Source of the DNA: an uncultured Prevotellaceae bacterium
GTDB taxonomy: Bacteria; Bacteroidota; Bacteroidia; Bacteroidales; Bacteroidaceae
Length of the DNA stretch: 64,000 nucleotides
NCBI GenBank assembly: GCA_946540735.1
Contig: CAMNIN010000014.1
Coordinates: forward strand, 1 to 64,000
Direction: 5' to 3'
In this document: piece by piece, positions 36,123-44,595 of the stretch
Layout of the letters: every line of letters begins with the position of its first letter
Numbering within the stretch: position 1 is the first letter of the stretch
Position numbers and translations under genes: made by a program
Notes under the pieces: model-generated
Seen by the model: only the letters and a program-made list of their open reading frames with translations
Database searches by the model: none
Told to the model about the DNA's origin: nothing

Positions 36123-37244
36123 CTAATTGCGAATCAGCCAGAGGGCAAAGAAGGGGTCGTAGACGGTATACACCCCTTTGTCTTCTGTTATCAAGTCTTT
36201 GTCTAATAGGCTGCGGACAGCAGCTGTTACTGTGCTGACAGTCTGCAAGTGATGCCGTTTAACAAACGACTTACTGGTGATACCCTTTGCTTTGCCTTCT
36301 CTTGCTATAGCAAGAAAGACCTCCCTTTGCTTTTCTGGCAACTTGTCGAGTAAATCTGAATAGGTTTCGGTGAACATGTCAAGGATGTATTCTTCGGCAC
36401 TATCTACCATATCAAGAATACATCTTTCCCCAGGAAGTGTTTTCATGTATAAGACATTCAGCATACGCTGAACACAAGATGTCACCGAGTCAAAGCGATG
36501 ATATACCTCCTCAACAACAGTTCTGTCGATACTTTTACCATTTTTCTCAAACTGTAACTTTGCGAACTCCACATATTTGTCAACTGGTATGGGTCTGAGG
36601 TTCATAATCAATACCGACTGGTAGAAAGGTCTGGATGGCGAAGTGAATATTTTCCCCATCAGATGCCTTTTGCTTCCAGAGAAAATGAAGGTGGTATTAA
36701 TACATCTTTGCATGTAGGTTCTGAGCGTTGCCTCAATGTTGGGTGATTCTGTGTATTTTGTTATCTGTTGGAATTCATCAATACATACCATACAGGGCTT
36801 GTCCGCCTTCCCTAAGTATTCGAAGATCTCATCGAGTGTGGTCTCAGGATTTTCTATGTCACCTAAACCCAGGCTCCAAGTCGGAAAGTTGTTGATATCG
36901 TAAGTGATTTCGCTACGAAGCGATCGGAGTATATGCAGGAAACCTTCCCATACGATTTTTCCTTTTGGTTTAAGCTCGTCCAGAATGGCACGGCCAAACA
37001 CATTAACGAAGTCACGAAGACTGCTGGTGGCATAGATATCAATATGAAACGTATAGTATTTGTCACTAATTCCCGGCTGTTGGAATAAATGGCGTATCAA
37101 ATCGGTCTTGCCTACCCGGCGCGGTGATATCAAGGCCATATTATTGCCATTTGTCGTCAGTTCCATCAATTGACTTGTTTCCTTCACCCTGTCGCAGAAA
37201 TACTCAGGTCCTGCATAACCTTTTGTCACAAACGGATTATCCAT
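36123..37244 (-). CDS. AAA ATPase with C-terminal winged helix, probably acquired by transfer
   Basis: A 373-residue ATPase of the archaeal-type/ATPase_2 group. Walker A is SPRRVGKT at residues 40-47 and Walker B is MVCIDEFQQI. It begins with NPFVTKGYAGPEYFCDR, typical of the family, and has a sensor-like FIFSGSKRHLM segment. Residues of about 305-370 look like a winged helix: KQREVFLAIAREG, ITSKSFVKRHHL, SLLDKDLI. The gene is clearly richer in A and T than its neighbours. The promoter region carries three operator-like half-sites, suggesting that the protein or a partner controls it. Functions of this family are poorly known; suggestions include mobile-element or defence roles. It stands alone with no effector gene beside it. 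Confidence 0.85.
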   Translation of the reverse strand: MDNPFVTKGYAGPEYFCDRVKETSQLMELTTNGNNMALISPRRVGKTDLIRHLFQQPGISDKYYTFHIDIYATSSLRDFVNVFGRAILDELKPKGKIVWEGFLHILRSLRSEITYDINNFPTWSLGLGDIENPETTLDEIFEYLGKADKPCMVCIDEFQQITKYTESPNIEATLRTYMQRCINTTFIFSGSKRHLMGKIFTSPSRPFYQSVLIMNLRPIPVDKYVEFAKLQFEKNGKSIDRTVVEEVYHRFDSVTSCVQRMLNVLYMKTLPGERCILDMVDSAEEYILDMFTETYSDLLDKLPEKQREVFLAIAREGKAKGITSKSFVKRHHLQTVSTVTAAVRSLLDKDLITEDKGVYTVYDPFFALWLIRN

Positions 37245-37263
37245 AACTGTCTTGTTTTGAGTG

Positions 37264-37320
37264 CAAAAATAAGAAAAAAATGAAAATTATCCAAATTAGG
37301 ATAATCCTATTTAGGATAAT
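37264..37320 (-). promoter_or_regulatory. Promoter and repeated operator of the AAA ATPase gene
   Basis: On the minus strand TATTTTTG (37271-37264) and TTTG (37295-37292), 20 bases apart, form a consensus promoter. Overlapping the -33 box is an array of ATTATCC (37286-37292), GGATAAT (37299-37305) and GGATAAT (37314-37320). The first two make a dyad and the last two a direct repeat. A bound protein would block the polymerase. Confidence 0.65.
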
Positions 37321-37417
37321 TTTTGATTTTGGGCATTGCCAATGATTCTCATTCCAATGAAAAATAGGTCCTAATCCGGTCTTGAAGAGATGAAATCGGG
37401 AAAAAGGGAGCGAATAA

Positions 37418-37449
37418 TTTGCTTTTGTCGACAAATGTTGCTACTTTTG
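37418..37449 (+). promoter_or_regulatory. Promoter of the WalJ-like metallo-hydrolase gene
   Basis: TTTG at 37418-37421 and TACTTTTG at 37442-37449 are separated by 20 bases, a full consensus match. The gene's ATG follows the -7 box after 4 bases, so the message is predicted to be leaderless. Confidence 0.7.
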
Positions 37450-37453
37450 CAGA

Positions 37454-38257
37454 ATGATGAATTTTATCTCTCTTGGAAGTGGAAGTAGCGGCAACTGCTA
37501 TTTCCTGTTTACAGAGGATGATGGACTGATGATTGATGTGGGAATTGGTATAAGATTGCTGAAAAAGTATTTTCATGATTATGGTCTTCCTCTCACTCGC
37601 ATCAAGCACGTCTTGCTGACTCATGACCATGCCGACCATGTGAAGTCGGTGGGGAGCTTGAGTCATGACTTTGATTTGCCTGTCTATTCCACCGAGAAGG
37701 TGCACGCTGGAGTAGGACAGAATTATTGTGTGAGGAAAAAGATTGATTTCAAACGGGTGAGGTATGTCGAGGCGGACGAGACATATACGCTCGGCTCTTT
37801 TCAGGTCACTCCTTTTGCTGTGCCTCATGATGCCAGCGACAACGTGGGCTATTTCATCACTCATGAGGGTGTGCATTTCTGCTTGGTCACCGATGTCGGG
37901 CATATCACTGACCACATCAAGGAATTCATCTTGAAAGCAGACTATCTGGTGCTTGAGGCCAACTATGACAGGGAGATGCTCTATGGTGGCACTTATCCCC
38001 CGCATCTCAAAGTGAGGATTGATGGTCCTAATGGTCATTTGAGCAACCATGATTGTGGCTTGGCCATCGCAGAGAATGCCACTCCCGCCCTGCGGAAAGT
38101 TTGGCTGTGCCACCTGAGTGAGGAGAACAACCATCCAGAACTGGCACGCATTACCGTGGAGCAGGTGCTGCGTGAACATGGTATTGTCGCCGGCAAGGAT
38201 TTCCAATTGGAAGTCCTGAAAAGAAAGAAGCCTTCTGGCATCTATGAATTGAAGTAA
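37454..38257 (+). CDS. MBL-fold metallo-hydrolase (WalJ/YycJ-like)
   Basis: Metallo-beta-lactamase-fold hydrolase of 267 residues. The metal motif is H57-x-H59-x-D61-H62 in LLTHDHADHV, with later ligands in TDVGHITDH, LSNHDCG and VWLCHLSEENNHPE. The N terminus FISLGSGSSGNCYFL is characteristic of the YycJ/WalJ group, thought to be nucleases involved in DNA repair or cell-wall coordination. Two adjacent ATGs (37454 and 37457) are the only starts before the first conserved strand, and the promoter box ends 4 bases upstream. It is convergent with the next gene, 9 bases away. Confidence 0.9.
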   Translation: MMNFISLGSGSSGNCYFLFTEDDGLMIDVGIGIRLLKKYFHDYGLPLTRIKHVLLTHDHADHVKSVGSLSHDFDLPVYSTEKVHAGVGQNYCVRKKIDFKRVRYVEADETYTLGSFQVTPFAVPHDASDNVGYFITHEGVHFCLVTDVGHITDHIKEFILKADYLVLEANYDREMLYGGTYPPHLKVRIDGPNGHLSNHDCGLAIAENATPALRKVWLCHLSEENNHPELARITVEQVLREHGIVAGKDFQLEVLKRKKPSGIYELK

Positions 38258-38266
38258 AAAGACCGA

Positions 38267-38890
38267 TTAGCGGTCGATTTTACGAATAGCTTCCTCGTAT
38301 TCTTTTTCCCAGTGGAGGCCGATCTTGTCGGTCATGCTGGGGAAGGACTGCACGATGCTCACATAAGCGATGCCTTTGAGCACATTACCGCTGAGCATGA
38401 TGTCGGGGAGGGCAGGAATGCGGTAGATGCCATCGTTACGGATGCCACCCTGCATCAGTGCGGTCGACTGCATGGCTATCAAACGGAGTTCACCGGCATC
38501 AAAATCCTCAAGGAGTTTGATGACCTGCACCAAAAGGTCTACCACGTCTTCTTCCAACCATTCCGGAACTGGCTCTACCACCGTTTCTGGAGCTGGGGCC
38601 GTAGGGGGCTCTACCATCGTTTCTTGCACCGTAGTCTCCTCCGACTCTACAGAAATGTCCGAGGATGCGGCCTCTTTCGTCTCTACCTTCATTTCTGGAT
38701 TCAGTGCCGCTTCCGCCACTTCCGTCGTTCCTGGCATTTCCGCCACTTCCGTCGTTTCTGGTATTTCTCGTGTGGCATTTTCGGCTTCGTCGGCAGGGGG
38801 CAGGGTGGGAGAGCCGCCCATCTCTTCTAAACTGAAGAGTAGCAGCTGGTTGGGATCTTGCGTTGCTTGGCGCTTGCGTTTTCGTGGCAT
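38267..38890 (-). CDS. Hypothetical protein with repetitive acidic linker
   Basis: I do not recognise this 207-residue protein. The N terminus is basic (MPRKRKRQATQDPNQLLLFS), followed by a low-complexity region of about 95 residues rich in Glu, Thr, Val, Pro and Ala. Within it EVAEMPGTT-type units repeat, reflecting a DNA tandem repeat of about 27 bases near 38700-38765. The C-terminal 90 residues are helical and look globular (DVVDLLVQVIKLLEDFD, GNVLKGIAYVSIVQSFP, WEKEYEEAIRKIDR). There is no signal peptide, so it is probably cytoplasmic. It lies after the glyA terminator and may be read only by readthrough. Other members of its family may be limited to Prevotella. Confidence 0.7.
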   Translation of the reverse strand: MPRKRKRQATQDPNQLLLFSLEEMGGSPTLPPADEAENATREIPETTEVAEMPGTTEVAEAALNPEMKVETKEAASSDISVESEETTVQETMVEPPTAPAPETVVEPVPEWLEEDVVDLLVQVIKLLEDFDAGELRLIAMQSTALMQGGIRNDGIYRIPALPDIMLSGNVLKGIAYVSIVQSFPSMTDKIGLHWEKEYEEAIRKIDR

Positions 38891-38900
38891 AGGTCAAGGT

Positions 38901-38938
38901 TGGAAAATAACCACCCCTCCGGCTGGGGGAGGGGTGGT
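38901..38938 (-). terminator. Terminator after glyA
   Basis: Minus-strand ACCACCCCTCC pairs with GGAGGGGTGGT over 11 bases with a 7-base loop and is followed by TATTTTCC. It lies 14 bases after the glyA stop and 11 bases before the start of the hypothetical gene. Confidence 0.85.
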
Positions 38939-38951
38939 ATGGGGTTGTGGA

Positions 38952-40232
38952 TTAATAAGCGAAGAGAGGATAGTCCTTCATGATGTCGTTGACACGCTGA
39001 CGGACATTGGCGATGACCTGCTCATCCTGCGGTGCGTTGAGCACTTCCTCGATGAGGCCGGCGATGACCACCATGAGGTCTTCCTTGGCACCACGGGTGG
39101 TGATGGCTGGAGTTCCCAGACGGATGCCGGAGGTCTGGAAGGCAGAGCGGCTGTCGAACGGCACCATGTTCTTGTTGACGGTGATGTCGGCGGCCACGAG
39201 GGCGTTCTCTGCCACTTTACCAGTGAGGTCGGGGTATTTCGAGCGGAGGTCGACGAGCATGGAGTGGTTGTCGGTGCCACCGCTCACGATGGTGAAACCA
39301 CGCTTGATGAGTTCCTCGGCCAGTACTTTGGCGTTTTTCTGCACTTGGATGGCCCACTGCTTGAACTCAGGCTGCAATGCCTCGCCGAATGCTACGGCTT
39401 TGGCGGCGATCACATGCTCGAGCGGTCCGCCTTGCTGTCCGGGGAACACGGCGGAGTTGAGCAGTTGGCTCATCATCTTCACGGCACCCTTCGGTGTCTT
39501 CAGTCCCCAAGGGTTCTCGAAGTCCTTGCCCATGAGAATGATGCCGCCACGCGGTCCGCGGAGGGTCTTGTGGGTGGTGGAGGTGACGATGTGGGCATAT
39601 TTCACAGGATTGTCGAGCAGTCCGGCGGCGATGAGTCCTGCGGGATGAGCCATGTCGATCATCAGGAGAGCACCCACTTTGTCGGCGATCTCACGCATGC
39701 GCTTGTAGTCCCACTCGCGGCTGTATGCCGAACCACCACCGATGATGAGCTTGGGCTTGCACTCCAGGGCGAGGCGCTCCATCTCGTCGTAGTCCACACG
39801 GCCGGTCTCGCGGTTGAGGTTATAGCCGACGGGGTGATAGAGGATGCCACTGGTGTTGACTGCAGAACCATGGGAGAGGTGCCCGCCGTGGTCGAGGTTC
39901 ATGCCCATGAAGGTGTCGCCTGGCTTGAGAACGGTGAGCAGCACGGCAGCGTTGGCCTGTGCACCGGAGTGTGGCTGCACGTTGGCGTATTCAGCGTCGA
40001 AGAGCTTGCACACCCGGTCGATGGCCAGCTGTTCCACTTGGTCCACCACCTGGCATCCGCCGTAATAGCGCTTGCCGGGATAGCCCTCGGCGTATTTGTT
40101 GGTGAGCCAGGAACCCATAGCCTCCATCACTTCGTCGCTGACGAAATTCTCGGAGGCGATCAGTTCCATACCTTTCAACTGGCGCTGGTGCTCTTTCTCA
40201 ATGAGGTCGAAAATCACTTGGTCTCTTTTCAT
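38952..40232 (-). CDS. glyA: Serine hydroxymethyltransferase
   Basis: PLP enzyme interconverting serine and glycine while loading tetrahydrofolate with a one-carbon unit. The 426-residue protein has all the family marks: [21 protein letters not shown], the PLP lysine in [14 protein letters not shown], and [11 protein letters not shown]. The chosen ATG ([18 protein letters not shown]) fits the known N terminus; an upstream in-frame ATG lies inside pyrI. It is 28 bases after pyrI on the same strand, which links one-carbon and pyrimidine synthesis in one operon. A strong hairpin follows. Confidence 0.97.
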   Translation of the reverse strand: MKRDQVIFDLIEKEHQRQLKGMELIASENFVSDEVMEAMGSWLTNKYAEGYPGKRYYGGCQVVDQVEQLAIDRVCKLFDAEYANVQPHSGAQANAAVLLTVLKPGDTFMGMNLDHGGHLSHGSAVNTSGILYHPVGYNLNRETGRVDYDEMERLALECKPKLIIGGGSAYSREWDYKRMREIADKVGALLMIDMAHPAGLIAAGLLDNPVKYAHIVTSTTHKTLRGPRGGIILMGKDFENPWGLKTPKGAVKMMSQLLNSAVFPGQQGGPLEHVIAAKAVAFGEALQPEFKQWAIQVQKNAKVLAEELIKRGFTIVSGGTDNHSMLVDLRSKYPDLTGKVAENALVAADITVNKNMVPFDSRSAFQTSGIRLGTPAITTRGAKEDLMVVIAGLIEEVLNAPQDEQVIANVRQRVNDIMKDYPLFAY

Positions 40233-40260
40233 GTCTTGGAAAATGTTTTGGTATGATAAT

Positions 40261-40728
40261 TTATTGGATAATCTCCACCTTGTCGATGTCTTGCTCCTTG
40301 TCGCAGTAGTGGCAGCGGAGCACGCCACGTGCCTTGTCCACGACGTTGAACACTGTGGCCATCGGCTCGTTGTTGGTGATGCATACGGGGTTGTTGCATT
40401 TCACAATGCCCCTCAGTTCATCGGGGGTCTCGACAGTCTTTTTCTCCACCACCTCATAGTCGCGGATGATGTTGAGCACCACGTTGGGCGCAACCACCGA
40501 CAGACGAGAAATCTCGTCGTCGGAGAAGAATTTGTCGCTCACCTTGATGATGCCTTTCTGCCCCACCTTGGTCGATGGGTAGTTGAATCCGATGGTCACG
40601 GGGGAGGCGAGGGAGGTCAACCCCAGCAGGTTGACCACCTGGAAGGTCTTGTCGGCTGGAATATGGTCGATCACTGTGCCGTTCTTGATGGCGGCTACCA
40701 GTCTTTCTTTCTTGTTCATGGGTGTCAT
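40261..40728 (-). CDS. pyrI: Aspartate carbamoyltransferase regulatory chain
   Basis: Allosteric subunit of aspartate transcarbamoylase, binding CTP and ATP. The allosteric domain opens with [21 protein letters not shown]. The zinc domain has the expected four cysteines, in KCNNPVCI and RCHYCDKE. The ATG at 40728 overlaps the pyrB stop (ATGA); a second ATG three codons later (MNKKERL) fits the family start slightly better. Either gives about 152-155 residues. It is followed by glyA. Confidence 0.95.
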   Translation of the reverse strand: MTPMNKKERLVAAIKNGTVIDHIPADKTFQVVNLLGLTSLASPVTIGFNYPSTKVGQKGIIKVSDKFFSDDEISRLSVVAPNVVLNIIRDYEVVEKKTVETPDELRGIVKCNNPVCITNNEPMATVFNVVDKARGVLRCHYCDKEQDIDKVEIIQ

Positions 40729-41672
40729 TTGATGATGGTTGTGTCGTTTCTCACTTCGTCGAGGCCGATGCCCAGCACATCGCAGATGATGGCTTCACGG
40801 GCATAGAGGCCGTTGCGCGCCTGCTGGATGTAGTAGGCCTGTGGCGTCTCGTCGACGTCGTAGGCGATCTCGTTGACGCGGGGCAGGGGGTGAAGGATCT
40901 TCATGTTGGGCTTGGCGCGCCCCAGCATGCTGGCCTTCAGGATGTAGGTGTTCTTCACCCGCTCATACTCCATGAGGTCTGAAAAACGCTCCTTCTGTAC
41001 ACGGGTCATATACACGATGTCGGCATCGGCGATGATGTCCTCGTTGAGGTCGGTGTGCTCCTCGAAGCGTATCCCCTTCTCCCTGCAGTATTCCTTGTAT
41101 TCATTGGGCATGGCCAGTTCCTCGGGGGCAATGAAGTGGAAGGTGGGGTTGAAATGCCTCATGGCCATCAGGAGGGAGTGCACGGTGCGTCCGTATTTCA
41201 GGTCACCCACCAGATAGATATTGAGGTTCTCGAGCGTCCCCTGGGTCTGGTAGATGGTGTAGAGGTCGAGCATGCACTGCGAAGGATGTTGGTGGGCTCC
41301 GTCGCCGGCATTGATGATCGGCACGGGAGAGATCTCGCTGGCGTATTGGGCGGCTCCCTCGATGTAGTGCCTCATGGCGATCACGTCGGCATAGTTGGAC
41401 ACCATCAGGATGGTGTCTTTCAGCGACTCGCCTTTCGACACGCTGGATGCCTTGGCGTCGGAGAAACCGATCACGCGGGCGCCCAAACGGTTGGCGGCGG
41501 TCTCAAAACTGAGTCGGGTGCGGGTCGAGGGTTCGTAGAACAACGTGGCGACTACCTTTCCCTTGAGGATTTCACGATTGGGGTGCTTTTCAAATTCTCC
41601 AGCCAATTCAATCATATAGAGGATCTTCTCACGTGACAAATCGGCTATGGTTACAAAATTGCGTCTGGTCAT
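40725..41672 (-). CDS. pyrB: Aspartate carbamoyltransferase catalytic chain
   Basis: First committed step of pyrimidine synthesis: carbamoyl phosphate plus aspartate to carbamoyl-aspartate. The 315 residues include [17 protein letters not shown] (carbamoyl phosphate loop), [26 protein letters not shown] and HPLPRVNEI. It leads the pyrB-pyrI-glyA operon, with a 4-base overlap to pyrI. A near-consensus -7 box precedes it. No obvious attenuator or leader peptide like that of enteric pyrBI is visible in the short 5' region. Confidence 0.97.
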   Translation of the reverse strand: MTRRNFVTIADLSREKILYMIELAGEFEKHPNREILKGKVVATLFYEPSTRTRLSFETAANRLGARVIGFSDAKASSVSKGESLKDTILMVSNYADVIAMRHYIEGAAQYASEISPVPIINAGDGAHQHPSQCMLDLYTIYQTQGTLENLNIYLVGDLKYGRTVHSLLMAMRHFNPTFHFIAPEELAMPNEYKEYCREKGIRFEEHTDLNEDIIADADIVYMTRVQKERFSDLMEYERVKNTYILKASMLGRAKPNMKILHPLPRVNEIAYDVDETPQAYYIQQARNGLYAREAIICDVLGIGLDEVRNDTTIIK

Positions 41673-41703
41673 CGGAATAGATATGAATGTTCGTTTTCGA
41701 CTG

Positions 41704-41711
41704 CGAAGTTA
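41704..41711 (-). promoter_or_regulatory. Probable -7 box of pyrB
   Basis: On the minus strand TAACTTCG differs from TAnnTTTG at one base, about 32 bases before the pyrB start codon. The -33 region is not clear. Confidence 0.4.
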
Positions 41712-41729
41712 CGCATTATTTTTAATTTA

Positions 41730-41763
41730 TTTGCCATAATTCAAAAGAAATATTGTAAATTTG
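41730..41763 (+). promoter_or_regulatory. Promoter of the PBP1A gene
   Basis: TTTG at 41730-41733 and TAAATTTG at 41756-41763 are 22 bases apart, slightly longer than ideal. The leader would be about 33 bases. Confidence 0.6.
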
Positions 41764-41801
41764 CACCGCACATTCAAAAAGGACCTTTTTCAATTGCCAA
41801 T

Positions 41802-44117
41802 ATGAGAAGAAAATTCGTCAATGTCCTCTGGGGTATCCTCATAGGATTGATTATCATAGCTGCCACTGGCTCCGTGGCCATTTGGAACGGATGGATCGGA
41901 TACATGCCCGATATGGAGGATTTGCAGAACCCCATCAGCCGCTACTCCTCACAGGTGTACTCCTCTGACGGAAAACTGATGGGGACCTATGCGTCGAGCC
42001 GTGAGAACCGTATCTCCACTCCCTACAACAACATCTCGCCCAACATGATCCATGCGCTCATCTCGACTGAGGATTCGCGCTTTTATGAGCATTCCGGCAT
42101 CGACTTCAAGGCTCTCTCTCGTGCCATCGTCAAGACGGGTATCCTGAGAAAGGAGAGCGCCGGCGGTGGCTCCACCATCACTCAGCAGCTGGCCAAGCAG
42201 CTTTATTCTGAGGTGGCTCATAGCAAACTCGAGCGCCTTTTCCAAAAACCCATCGAATGGGTGATCGCCGTGAAGTTGGAGCGCACGTTCACCAAGGAGG
42301 AGATCATCACGATGTATCTCAACTACTTCGATTTCCTCTACAATGCCATCGGTGTGAAGAGCGCCGCCAAGACCTATTTCAACAAGGATCCCAAAGAACT
42401 CTCCGTCGTGGAGTCGGCCACGTTGGTCGGACTGTGCAAGAACCCTTCGATGTATAACCCCGTGAGATATCCCAGCCGCTGTCTTGAGCGCCGCAATATC
42501 ATCCTCACTCAGATGTATAAAAGCGGTTATATCTCAGAAGAGGAGTGCCGGAGATGCCTCGTCGAACCGTTGAAGTTGGATTTCCAACGGTCGGGTGACC
42601 GCGAGACCGCCCTGGGCATCGCACCTTATTTCAGGGAATACCTCAGACAATACATGATGGCCAAGAAACCGTCGCGGGATGACTACCCCTCATGGAAGAA
42701 GGCACAGTACACCATCGACTCCATCGCTTGGGTGCAGGATCCGCTCTATGGCTGGTGCAACAAGAACACACGCCGTGGCGGACAGCCCTACAACATCAAT
42801 ACCGATGGTCTGAGAATCTATACCACCATCGACACCCGAATGCAGAAATATGCCGAGGAGGCTGTGATCGAGCACCTCTCACAGACCCTGCAGCCTGTGT
42901 TCAACGCCCAGGTACGCAACAGTGCCCGTGGACCGTTCTCGAGCAAGATGTCGCGCCAGGACTATGAGCGGGTGATGAACCGCGCCATCAAGCAGAGTCA
43001 CCGCTATGCTGCCCTCAAGGAGGCTGGCGCATCGGAGGAGCAGATCAAGAAGAATTTCGATACTCCTGTCGAGATGAGGGTCTTCACCTATAATGGTGAG
43101 GTGACCAAGGTGATGTCGCCGCTTGATTCCATCAAATATTACAAGACGTTCCTCCGCTCGGGATTCATGAGCATGGACGTGCATACGGGGGCGGTGAAGG
43201 CTTATGTCGGTGGCCCAGACTACGACCATTTCCAGTATGACATGGCGATGGTGGGCAGACGACAGGTCGGTTCTACCATCAAGCCCTATCTCTACTCTCT
43301 CGCTATGGAGAATGGATATACTCCTTGTGACCAGGCTCCCAACAGGGCGCAGACCTATTATGTGGGAGGTGCGAGATGGACACCTCGTAATGGAAGCCGT
43401 GCAAGGTACGGTGCCATGGTGACACTCAAATGGGGCTTGCAACAGTCTAACAACTGGATCTCGGCCTACCTGATCAATAAATTCTCACCGCAGGCTCTTG
43501 TGGACTTGCTGCACAAATACGGCATCAACAATCCCAATATCGTGCCGACCATGGCCCTCTGCCTCGGTCCTTGTGAGGTGACGGTGGGCGAGATGGTCAG
43601 TGCCTATACCACCTTCGCCAACAAGGGAATCCGCTGTGCACCACTGATGGTGACGCGCATAGAGGACAGCGAGGGCAATATCATCGCCAATTTCCAACCG
43701 CAGTTTACCGAGGTGATCAGCGAGAGCAGCTCGTATAAGATGATTGAACTCCTGCGTGCCGTGGTAGATGGAGGTACAGCGCATCGCGTGAGAGGCAACG
43801 GTATCTCTGGTGAGATCGGTGGCAAGACCGGAACCACCAACGACAATGCTGATGCCTGGTTCATGGGGGTCACTCCGGAGTTGGTCAGCGGCTGTTGGGT
43901 AGGCGGTGAGGACCGCGACATCCACTTCATGTCGATGGCTTACGGTCAGGGAGCGGCTGCTGCTTTGCCCATCTGGGTAAAGTATATGAAGAAGGTGTAT
44001 TCGGATGCCAGCCTGAACTATTCGTCGAGTGCGAAATTCGATATCCCCAAGGATTACGACAGCTGTAACGAGAAACCGTCGCAATACGAAATCACCGTAG
44101 AGGATATCTACGAATAA
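41802..44117 (+). CDS. Penicillin-binding protein 1A (bifunctional peptidoglycan synthase)
   Basis: Polymerises and cross-links peptidoglycan in the periplasm. The 771-residue protein has one N-terminal membrane helix (about residues 8-30). A GT51 glycosyltransferase domain follows, with STEDSRFYEHSGIDFKALSRA and GGSTITQQLAKQLYS. The transpeptidase domain has S491 in VGSTIKPYLYSL (SxxK), SNN in LQQSNNWISA and KTG in GGKTGTTNDNADAWF. Length and order are typical of class A PBPs in Bacteroidetes. It has its own promoter and is transcribed away from pyrB. Confidence 0.96.
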   Translation: MRRKFVNVLWGILIGLIIIAATGSVAIWNGWIGYMPDMEDLQNPISRYSSQVYSSDGKLMGTYASSRENRISTPYNNISPNMIHALISTEDSRFYEHSGIDFKALSRAIVKTGILRKESAGGGSTITQQLAKQLYSEVAHSKLERLFQKPIEWVIAVKLERTFTKEEIITMYLNYFDFLYNAIGVKSAAKTYFNKDPKELSVVESATLVGLCKNPSMYNPVRYPSRCLERRNIILTQMYKSGYISEEECRRCLVEPLKLDFQRSGDRETALGIAPYFREYLRQYMMAKKPSRDDYPSWKKAQYTIDSIAWVQDPLYGWCNKNTRRGGQPYNINTDGLRIYTTIDTRMQKYAEEAVIEHLSQTLQPVFNAQVRNSARGPFSSKMSRQDYERVMNRAIKQSHRYAALKEAGASEEQIKKNFDTPVEMRVFTYNGEVTKVMSPLDSIKYYKTFLRSGFMSMDVHTGAVKAYVGGPDYDHFQYDMAMVGRRQVGSTIKPYLYSLAMENGYTPCDQAPNRAQTYYVGGARWTPRNGSRARYGAMVTLKWGLQQSNNWISAYLINKFSPQALVDLLHKYGINNPNIVPTMALCLGPCEVTVGEMVSAYTTFANKGIRCAPLMVTRIEDSEGNIIANFQPQFTEVISESSSYKMIELLRAVVDGGTAHRVRGNGISGEIGGKTGTTNDNADAWFMGVTPELVSGCWVGGEDRDIHFMSMAYGQGAAAALPIWVKYMKKVYSDASLNYSSSAKFDIPKDYDSCNEKPSQYEITVEDIYE

Positions 44118-44175
44118 TCCCCCCTTGATACACATCAAGAAAGAGCAAGCTTTTTGCATAAAACATGCAAAAAAC

Positions 44176-44206
44176 TTGTCTGTGTGCCCACACAGTCGTA
44201 ACTTTG
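44176..44206 (+). promoter_or_regulatory. Promoter with embedded dyad for the short transcription unit
   Basis: TTG at 44176-44178 and TAACTTTG at 44199-44206 with 20 bases between form a good Bacteroidetes promoter. The spacer holds the dyad TGTGTG-CC-CACACA at 44181-44194, which could be an operator. Transcription should begin near 44212. Confidence 0.65.
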
Positions 44207-44250
44207 CATTGTCAAAACAAGAATATAGGTTTTAAATACAATATATAGTT

Positions 44251-44331
44251 ATGGATATCTTTCTGATGACAGTGCGCTTCCTTGGCGTTGTTGCAGAAAT
44301 CAAGGAGAAAGCACATACGATGTTCGCATAA
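44251..44331 (+). CDS. Candidate 26-residue small protein
   Basis: A 26-codon frame starting MDIFLMTVRFLGVVAEIKEK and ending HTMFA. The first half is hydrophobic and the second half charged, which would make a short amphipathic or membrane-associated helix. The start codon is about 40 bases after a predicted transcription start, and a 13-base-pair terminator stem begins 56 bases after the stop. It therefore has a complete transcription unit of its own, about 210 bases long. No family is recognised. Possibilities are a small membrane peptide, a type I toxin-like peptide, or a regulatory RNA in which the frame is incidental. The unit does not fold like 6S RNA, since its ends are not complementary. 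Confidence 0.45.
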   Translation: MDIFLMTVRFLGVVAEIKEKAHTMFA

Positions 44332-44386
44332 GACATCGGTAAGCATAATAAACAAGGTAAGGATTGTTTTTCATAAGGTGAATGAT

Positions 44387-44425
44387 AAAGAAAGCTGCGG
44401 CATGTAAGTGTCGCAGCTTTCTTTT
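44387..44425 (+). terminator. Terminator of the short transcription unit
   Basis: AAAGAAAGCTGCG at 44387-44399 pairs over 13 bases with 44412-44424; the 3' arm ends in TTTCTTTT. It closes the unit that begins at 44212. Confidence 0.8.
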
Positions 44426-44470
44426 GGTTCGCCCGTGACTGCAATGCCCGTAGCTGAAGATGACGCATGA

Positions 44471-44500
44471 AAAAAGGATGCACTTTCGTACATCCTTTCA
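44471..44500 (-). terminator. Terminator after tRNA-Cys
   Basis: On the minus strand AAAGGATG pairs with CATCCTTT across a 10-base loop and runs into six T. It lies directly beyond the tRNA 3' end and faces the terminator at 44387-44425. Confidence 0.85.
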
Positions 44501-44501
44501 G

Positions 44502-44573
44502 AGGTGCGTGGCGGGATCGAACCGCCGTACACGGTTTTGCAGACCGTTGACTAAGCCACTCATCCAACGCACC
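44502..44573 (-). tRNA. tRNA-Cys (anticodon GCA)
   Basis: A complete cloverleaf on the minus strand. The acceptor arms are GGTGCGT and ACGCACC. There is a three-pair D stem, an anticodon stem ACGGT/ACCGT around the loop CTGCAAA (GCA, cysteine), and a T arm GGCGG-TTCGATC-CCGCC. The discriminator base is T (U), as usual for tRNA-Cys, and CCA is not encoded. It follows the Cys-rich small protein gene by 22 bases on the same strand. Confidence 0.93.
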
Positions 44574-44595
44574 ATTTCTCGTTGCGGTTACAAAA

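Noticed and set aside
38427..40256. A 609-codon plus-strand frame opposite glyA
   Set aside because: Composition is low-complexity with Val/Gly/His bias typical of antisense frames; glyA is unmistakable on the other strand.
44150..44180. Inverted repeat TTTTTGCAT/ATGCAAAAA after the PBP1A gene as a terminator
   Set aside because: The stem is almost all A/T and runs into the promoter of the next unit without a T-run; it may be incidental.
44212..44425. 6S RNA as the identity of the short transcript
   Set aside because: The two ends are not complementary and there is no large central bubble; the length is near but the fold is wrong.
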